Below, in pieces: positions 5,324 to 9,393 of a DNA stretch of 9,393 nucleotides. A program made the position numbers and the translations under genes. The first letter of the stretch is position 1, and each line of letters starts with the position of its first letter. Source of the stretch: an uncultured Mycoplasmatota bacterium (GTDB taxonomy: Bacteria > Bacillota_I > Bacilli_A > RF39 > UBA660); contig URLC01000012.1 of the NCBI GenBank assembly GCA_900548695.1, forward strand, positions 1-9,393. The letters are read 5' to 3'. The notes beneath the pieces were generated by a model. It saw only the letters and a list, made by a program, of their open reading frames with translations. It ran no database searches and was not told the origin of the DNA.

Positions 5324-7610
5324 TTTTACTCAACAAGCTTTAGATGAAATAAGCTTAAAGTTTAGAAAAAATGAATTTGTAAGCATCTTAGGACCATCAG
5401 GAAGTGGAAAGACTACATTATTAAATATTATTGGTGGTCTAGATCGTTATGATAGTGGAGATTTAATAATTAATAATAAATCGACCAAAAACTATAAAGA
5501 AAATAATTGGAATGCTTATCGTAACAATTGTATAGGATTTATTTTTCAAAGTTATAATCTAATAAATCACATTACTATTTTAGAAAATGTAGAAATGGGT
5601 ATGACATTAAGTGGAGTACCAAATAAAGAAAAAAGGTGTAGAGCAATCGAAGCTTTAGAAAAGGTTGGCTTAGCTGACCATATTCATAAAAAGCCTAATC
5701 AATTATCTGGAGGTCAAATGCAGCGTGTCGCAATTGCGCGAGCTTTAGCCAATGATCCAGATATTATTCTAGCAGATGAACCCACTGGTGCCTTAGATAC
5801 TAAAACGAGTGAACAAATTATGGAACTTATAAAAACAATCTCTAAAGATAAGTTAGTAATCATGGTTACTCATAACAAAGAATTAGCTGAAAAGTATTCG
5901 ACCAGAATTGTAGAAGTAAAAGACGGGAAATTATTAAAAGATTCTCATCCAGTCAAAGGAAAAGAAGAAAGTAATAACAGCTTTCAAATAAAAAAGACTT
6001 CTATGAATTTCTTGACAGCTTTAAATCTATCTTTCAATAATATTAAAACTAAAAAAGGCAGAACTGCCTTAACTGCGTTTGCATCATCTATTGGTATTAT
6101 TGGCATAGCTCTTATTTTATCTCTTTCTAATGGTTTTCAAACTAAAATAGATGAGTATGAAACAGATACACTATCACAAATGCCAGTAACAATTAGTACG
6201 CAGGCCATGAATATGGATGAAAAAACAATGCAACAAATGATGAAAAAAAGAGAAAATCATCCTACTTATACCAACAAAGAACTCGTTTATCCCCAAGCAA
6301 ATGAATTAGAATCAATATTACATATTAATAAAATAGACGATAATTATATCGATTATATAGAAAGTATAGATAAAGACAAATTAAATGCAATTGGCTATGA
6401 ATATGGTACAACGTTAAATGTAGTGACCAAGAAAGCCGATGAAAGCTATGGCTTAGTACCAACTGCTACAAATTATTCAATGTCTACTACTTCTATGACA
6501 GGTGTTATGGGATGGACTTTATTTCCTAATAGTATAGAAGGAAAAAGCATGTTAGAAAAAGATTATGATGTATTAGCAGGAAAAATTAACGAAAGAGAGC
6601 CAGGCATTGTTATCGCAATTAACGCTAGAAATGAATTAGATAAAGCTACTCTAGAACAACTTGGTTATGATACAAGCGATAATTTATCATTTACAGATAT
6701 TTTGGATAAAGAGTTCAAAGTGATTCCAAATGATAATTATTATGACGAAGTAAATGGTTACTTCGTTCCAAGTAAAGACTATGAAAAAATGTACAATGAT
6801 GAGGCAGCAACAACCATCAAAGTTCAAGCTATTGTTCGTGGTAAAGAAGATAAAAAAGAACTAACACAATCAGGAATTTATTATAATTCTGCTTTAGTAG
6901 AGAACATGATTAATAAAAATAAAGAAAGCGCTATTGTTAAGAGGCAACAAGAAGTAAATTACAATGTTTTAACCGGACAACCATTTGATAATACAACATC
7001 AACAGTTACCAAAGATAGCGTATTAGGAATTTTAGGAGCAGAAGTAACGCCATCAATTATATATTTATATCCTAAAGACTTTGAAACAAAAGATTATATT
7101 ACTTCTTATTTAGATGACTACAATAAAGGAAAAGAAGAAGTTGATGAGGTTTTATATACAGACTATGCCGCAATGATTAGTTCATTATCTGGAAGTATTA
7201 TGGATGCTATCACTTATGTCTTAATTGCCTTTTCTTCAATTTCACTAATAGTATCATGTATTATGATTGCAATTATTACTTATATATCAGTATTAGAAAG
7301 AACAAAAGAAATTGGTATTTTACGTGCTTTAGGAGCAAGAAAGAAAGATATCAAACGAGTATTTAACGCGGAAACTTTCCTAGTAGGCGTATTTTCGGGA
7401 CTATTAGGTATTATAATTGCCGAAGTTCTAACAGTACCAACGAACCAAATTATAGAAAGATTATCAGATTTACCAAATGTTGCACAATTAAATCCAATTC
7501 ATGCTATAATATTAGTGTTAGTAAGTGTAACATTAACTGTCTTAGGTGGATTAATACCAGCGAGTATAGCATCTAAAAAAGATCCTGTAGAAGCACTTAG
7601 AACAGAATAA
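5280..7610 (+). CDS. MacB-like ABC transporter, fused ATPase and FtsX-type permease
   Basis: The 776-residue protein carries its ATPase and permease in one chain, as in MacB. The nucleotide-binding domain (about 1-222) has Walker A GPSGSGKTT (38-46), Q-loop Q90, signature LSGGQ (142-146), Walker B ending LADEP (164-168) and switch H198, all intact and of the LolD/MacB type. The membrane part has the four-helix plan of type VII ABC systems: TM1 about 264-284, a roughly 360-residue outer domain, then TM2-TM4 at about 645-670, 700-720 and 741-762, with the FtsX signature ERTKEIGILRALGARKKDI (673-691) and a final SKKDPVEALR. Such proteins act as mechanotransmitters that expel peptides, lipids or antibiotics or remodel the envelope rather than import nutrients; the substrate here is unknown. 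It overlaps the VanZ-RDD gene by 44 bases and is followed ten bases later by the DUF308 gene. An ATG at 5277 would add one residue. Confidence 0.93.
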   Translation: MLELKKITKSYKTGNFTQQALDEISLKFRKNEFVSILGPSGSGKTTLLNIIGGLDRYDSGDLIINNKSTKNYKENNWNAYRNNCIGFIFQSYNLINHITILENVEMGMTLSGVPNKEKRCRAIEALEKVGLADHIHKKPNQLSGGQMQRVAIARALANDPDIILADEPTGALDTKTSEQIMELIKTISKDKLVIMVTHNKELAEKYSTRIVEVKDGKLLKDSHPVKGKEESNNSFQIKKTSMNFLTALNLSFNNIKTKKGRTALTAFASSIGIIGIALILSLSNGFQTKIDEYETDTLSQMPVTISTQAMNMDEKTMQQMMKKRENHPTYTNKELVYPQANELESILHINKIDDNYIDYIESIDKDKLNAIGYEYGTTLNVVTKKADESYGLVPTATNYSMSTTSMTGVMGWTLFPNSIEGKSMLEKDYDVLAGKINEREPGIVIAINARNELDKATLEQLGYDTSDNLSFTDILDKEFKVIPNDNYYDEVNGYFVPSKDYEKMYNDEAATTIKVQAIVRGKEDKKELTQSGIYYNSALVENMINKNKESAIVKRQQEVNYNVLTGQPFDNTTSTVTKDSVLGILGAEVTPSIIYLYPKDFETKDYITSYLDDYNKGKEEVDEVLYTDYAAMISSLSGSIMDAITYVLIAFSSISLIVSCIMIAIITYISVLERTKEIGILRALGARKKDIKRVFNAETFLVGVFSGLLGIIIAEVLTVPTNQIIERLSDLPNVAQLNPIHAIILVLVSVTLTVLGGLIPASIASKKDPVEALRTE

Positions 7611-7620
7611 GGAGGAAAAT

Positions 7621-8265
7621 ATGGAAAATATAATGAAAAACTTTTTAAAGTCTTCAATTATAACTTCAATTGTTTTAATGATTTTAGGTATTTTACTAAT
7701 TTTTCAATCGGAAACTACAATCATGATTATTTCATATATTGTTGGAGGAATATTAGTAGCAGCTGGAGCATTAGCTTTAGTCCGTTACGTAAAAAACGCC
7801 AAAGAGCCAAGATTAAATAATGAATTAGATATTATGTATGGAATTATAACAATTATCTTTGGATTGATAATCATCAAAAATTATCAAGCTGTTGCCAGTG
7901 TGATTCCTATTGTTTTAGGAATTGGTATTATCATTAGTAGTGCTGCAAAGCTAAATTACGCTTTTCAATTAAGGGCTAATAAAAACAACTTATGGAAAAC
8001 CACAATGATTATCTCAATTATCAGTACTATTTTTGGTGTTATATTATTGTTCAACCCATTTAAAGCAGCGATGGGTATAATGAAAGTAATAGGAATACTT
8101 ATCGTAATATATGCCATATTAGATTTAATTTCAACTATCGCCATAAAATCTAGTGTGACAAAAATACATAAAGCTGTAGAAGAAACTATTGCTGATGCGG
8201 AAATTATAGAAGAAAATGATAAGAAAGATAAAAAAAAGAAACATAAATCTAAAAAAGACAAATAA
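7621..8265 (+). CDS. DUF308 (HdeD-like) six-helix membrane protein
   Basis: This 214-residue protein is built from three copies of a hydrophobic hairpin repeat of the DUF308 type. Each copy starts with a glycine-led helix followed by a short polar turn: GILLIFQSETT (about 23-58), GLIIIKNYQAV (about 81-116) and GVILLFNPFKA (about 139-174), giving about six membrane spans. The family includes E. coli HdeD, linked to acid resistance, but its biochemical role is not established. The C-terminal tail (about 180-214) is cytosolic and extremely charged, ending in a lysine-rich KKDKKKKHKSKKDK run. GGAGG starts one base after the ABC transporter stop codon and five bases before the ATG, so it is cotranscribed and probably coupled to the transporter. 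A second ATG five codons in is possible but less well placed. Confidence 0.85.
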   Translation: MENIMKNFLKSSIITSIVLMILGILLIFQSETTIMIISYIVGGILVAAGALALVRYVKNAKEPRLNNELDIMYGIITIIFGLIIIKNYQAVASVIPIVLGIGIIISSAAKLNYAFQLRANKNNLWKTTMIISIISTIFGVILLFNPFKAAMGIMKVIGILIVIYAILDLISTIAIKSSVTKIHKAVEETIADAEIIEENDKKDKKKKHKSKKDK

Positions 8266-8283
8266 TATATATGGAGGTAGCAT

Positions 8284-8454
8284 ATGAATAAATTAATATT
8301 TATTGCTAGTCTTTCGCAACTGATTGAAGAATGGAATGAAAAGTTAAATGCACTAGCCTCTGAATATATGGACAATGCGGTTTTTGGTGGAATAATTGTT
8401 TTAGTCCTTTTTATCTTCGGATGTTGGGCAATTTCATATTTAACAAAAAAATAA
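8284..8454 (+). CDS. Small single-span membrane protein, 56 residues
   Basis: This short gene encodes 56 residues starting MNKLIFIASLSQLIEEWNEK and ending ISYLTKK. The first 30 residues look amphipathic and acidic (E15, E16, E19, E27, D30). One clear membrane span follows (about 33-52, AVFGGIIVLVLFIFGCWAIS), then a lysine tail. TGGAGGT (8272-8278) sits five bases before the ATG, as strong as the sites of the neighbours, and the TAA runs straight into a terminator, so this is very likely a real gene and the last of the operon. It matches no family I know. Small one-span proteins at the end of transporter operons often bind and tune the larger membrane protein, but for this one that is only inference. 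Confidence 0.8.
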   Translation: MNKLIFIASLSQLIEEWNEKLNALASEYMDNAVFGGIIVLVLFIFGCWAISYLTKK

Positions 8455-8485
8455 AGAATGCAACTATTAGTAGTTACATTCTTTT
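8453..8485 (+). terminator. Rho-independent terminator of the membrane operon
   Basis: The stem AAAGAATG / CATTCTTT is extended, after one C-A mismatch, by AACTA / TAGTT around a TTAG loop, and ends in a T-run to 8485. It begins inside the stop codon of the 56-residue gene and closes the operon that starts at 4118. Confidence 0.85.
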
Positions 8486-8493
8486 TCATATTG

Positions 8494-8522
8494 TTGAAAA
8501 AAAACCTAAAAAAAGTTATAAT
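8494..8522 (+). promoter_or_regulatory. Sigma-A-type promoter of the DUF402 gene
   Basis: TTGAAA (8494-8499) and a consensus TATAAT (8517-8522) are separated by 17 bases, directly downstream of the operon terminator and about 21 bases before the start codon. The DUF402 gene therefore forms its own unit. Confidence 0.75.
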
Positions 8523-8543
8523 ACAAAAGAAGCGAGGTAAAAA

Positions 8544-9095
8544 ATGGAGGAAGAAAAATTAGAAATAGGAAAAAGGTATCAAATTCATAGTTATAAACAC
8601 GATAGTAAAATTCATCGTTCTTGGGACGAAGCAGTTCTTTTAGAAGTAACAGATAATTATCTAATTTTCGGTAACGAAAAAACCAAGGTTACAGAATCAG
8701 ATGGGCGTACTTGGCATACCAAAGAACCAGCTGTATTATATTTTTTCAAAGACAAGTGGTTTAATATTATTGGTCAATGTAAAAAAAATGGAGTGTACTA
8801 TTATTGCAATATTGCCTCTCCCTATATAATAGAAGACAGTACAATAAAGTATATAGATTATGACTTAGATTTAAGAGTATTTCCAGATGGAAGTTTTAAG
8901 GTGCTGGATCGTGGTGAGTATAAATATCATAAAACACTCATGAACTATTCGGATGACTTAGACATGATTTTAAAATCGGAATTAACAGAGTTAATAGAAA
9001 TGGTTAGAAATAAAGAATTAATGTTTAATACAGAAACGATAGAATTGTATCATCATAAATATAATGAATTGAAATATGCAAAAAATAAAAATTGA
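8544..9095 (+). CDS. DUF402 nucleoside di-/triphosphatase (YgaC/Ntdp-like)
   Basis: The 183-residue soluble protein matches the DUF402 family of nucleoside tri- and diphosphate phosphatases known from Bacillus subtilis YgaC and Staphylococcus aureus SA1684, which remove phosphate from nucleotides using divalent metal. The visible signature stretches are SWDEA with an early beta-barrel, EPAVLYFFKDKWFNIIG (61-77), YYYCNIASP (85-93), the acidic core KYIDYDLDLRVFPDG (102-116) with D105, D107 and D109, then VLDRGEYKYH (120-129) with D122 and E125. The acidic residues are the expected metal and catalytic ligands. The length is typical. A GAGGT ribosome site and a dedicated promoter lie upstream, and the gene ends with TGA followed by a hairpin terminator. 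It is cytosolic with no link to the membrane operon other than position. Confidence 0.92.
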   Translation: MEEEKLEIGKRYQIHSYKHDSKIHRSWDEAVLLEVTDNYLIFGNEKTKVTESDGRTWHTKEPAVLYFFKDKWFNIIGQCKKNGVYYYCNIASPYIIEDSTIKYIDYDLDLRVFPDGSFKVLDRGEYKYHKTLMNYSDDLDMILKSELTELIEMVRNKELMFNTETIELYHHKYNELKYAKNKN

Positions 9096-9130
9096 ATAAA
9101 AGTAATCTTATGAAGTTGTAAAATAAAAGT

Positions 9131-9158
9131 AGACACAAAAAAGATGTGTTTATTTTTT
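9131..9158 (+). terminator. Terminator after the DUF402 gene
   Basis: The stem AGACACA / TGTGTTT (one G-T pair) with a seven-base A-rich loop is followed by a T-rich stretch to 9158. It is a weaker, AT-rich hairpin than the other terminators here, but it lies where the DUF402 transcript should end and ahead of the rRNA promoter. Confidence 0.65.
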
Positions 9159-9234
9159 ATTTTGATAAAAATAAAAAAGTTAGGCTAAAACACTAGTAAA
9201 AACAGCAAATGATAGCTAAAAAAGTTAAAATTTG

Positions 9235-9261
9235 AAAAAAACGAAAAAAAATTAAAAAAAA
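9235..9261 (+). promoter_or_regulatory. Phased A-tracts, probable UP element of the rRNA promoter
   Basis: Three A-tracts of seven to eight bases (9235-9241, 9244-9251, 9254-9261) start about one helical turn apart and end 13 bases before the -35 hexamer. Phased A-tracts bend DNA, and A-rich UP elements boost rRNA promoters through the RNA polymerase alpha subunit. The role is inferred from position and composition. Confidence 0.55.
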
Positions 9262-9274
9262 TACTCAAAATCTG

Positions 9275-9303
9275 TTGACTTTGTTTTTTTTATTTGATAT
9301 ATT
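9275..9303 (+). promoter_or_regulatory. Ribosomal RNA operon promoter
   Basis: TTGACT (9275-9280) and TATATT (9298-9303) are separated by exactly 17 bases, with a T-rich spacer, and lie 40 bases before an rRNA-type boxA. Transcription should start near 9310, where the base is G; in B. subtilis an initiating G makes rRNA promoters respond to GTP, so similar growth control is possible here. Confidence 0.88.
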
Positions 9304-9309
9304 AACAAT

Positions 9310-9393
9310 GCAACTCGGAAATAACACCAAAAAATGCAAAAATGATCTTTGAAAACTAAGCAAAACGTCAACTTTGAGACAGTTAGGATTGAA
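9310..9393 (+). other. rRNA operon leader with boxA antitermination site
   Basis: The transcribed leader holds TGATCTTTGAAAACT at 9343-9357, closely matching the boxA of Bacillus-type rRNA operons, which loads NusB/NusE and related factors to prevent early termination. The following AAGCAAAACGTCAAC is also typical of the pre-rRNA spacer in Bacilli. No mature rRNA sequence is reached inside the window; the 16S rRNA gene should start shortly after 9393. The 5' edge is set by the predicted transcription start and is approximate. Confidence 0.8.

Noticed and set aside
7965..8489. Minus-strand open frame of 174 codons across the DUF308 end and the small gene
   Set aside because: It is antisense to two well-supported genes and a terminator, and its start lies in the terminator T-run.
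9093..9095. TGA read as tryptophan (mycoplasma-type code)
   Set aside because: Trp residues I checked in the genes use TGG, and this TGA sits at the natural end of the DUF402 family length, ahead of a terminator.
9162..9191. Second upstream rRNA promoter, TTGATA with TAAAAC
   Set aside because: The spacer is 18 and both hexamers are poor matches in a region where AT-rich look-alikes are expected.

Overview
The window looks like a chromosomal stretch from a very AT-rich Gram-positive bacterium (Bacillota), most likely a Bacilli-type lineage. The evidence is strong AGGAGG-type ribosome binding sites, sigma-A-type promoters (TTGACT-17-TATATT, extended TGnTATAAT), U-tailed hairpin terminators, families typical of Bacillota (DUF3048/YerB, VanZ, DUF402/YgaC) and a Bacillus-like rRNA leader with a TGATCTTTGAAAACT boxA. 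The Trp codons I checked are TGG and the last gene ends in TGA, so the standard code applies. I cannot name the species. No phage, insertion sequence or CRISPR array is visible.

Layout. Positions 1-217 hold no convincing gene; the minus strand there carries a sequence resembling the 5' half of a tRNA-Trp. Two separately transcribed minus-strand genes follow: a divergent aquaporin-family channel (218-919) with its own extended -10 promoter, and an unrecognised membrane-anchored protein (995-1825) with a near-consensus promoter and a strong terminator between the two. On the plus strand, and divergent from the latter, is a two-gene unit: a DUF3048 (YerB-like) extracytoplasmic protein (1963-3063) and gpsA, glycerol-3-phosphate dehydrogenase (3076-4050), closed by a hairpin that overlaps the gpsA stop codon.

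Next is a four-gene membrane operon (4118-8454) with one promoter in front and one terminator behind: a VanZ-RDD fusion, a MacB-like fused ATPase/permease, a DUF308 (HdeD-like) six-helix protein, and a 56-residue single-span protein short enough to be missed by ordinary annotation. All four products are membrane proteins and the spacings are overlapping to 18 bp, so they probably act together in envelope homeostasis or export of an envelope-active compound. That role is inference; no substrate can be read from the sequence.

A separately promoted DUF402 nucleoside di/triphosphatase (8544-9095) follows. The last 300 bases hold its terminator and then the start of a ribosomal RNA operon: phased A-tracts, a near-consensus promoter and the boxA-containing leader. 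The 16S rRNA gene should begin just beyond the right edge.

The items most worth a second look are the aquaporin with both NPA motifs altered, the unrecognised four-cysteine protein, the four-gene membrane operon with its small protein, and the tRNA-like half at the left edge.
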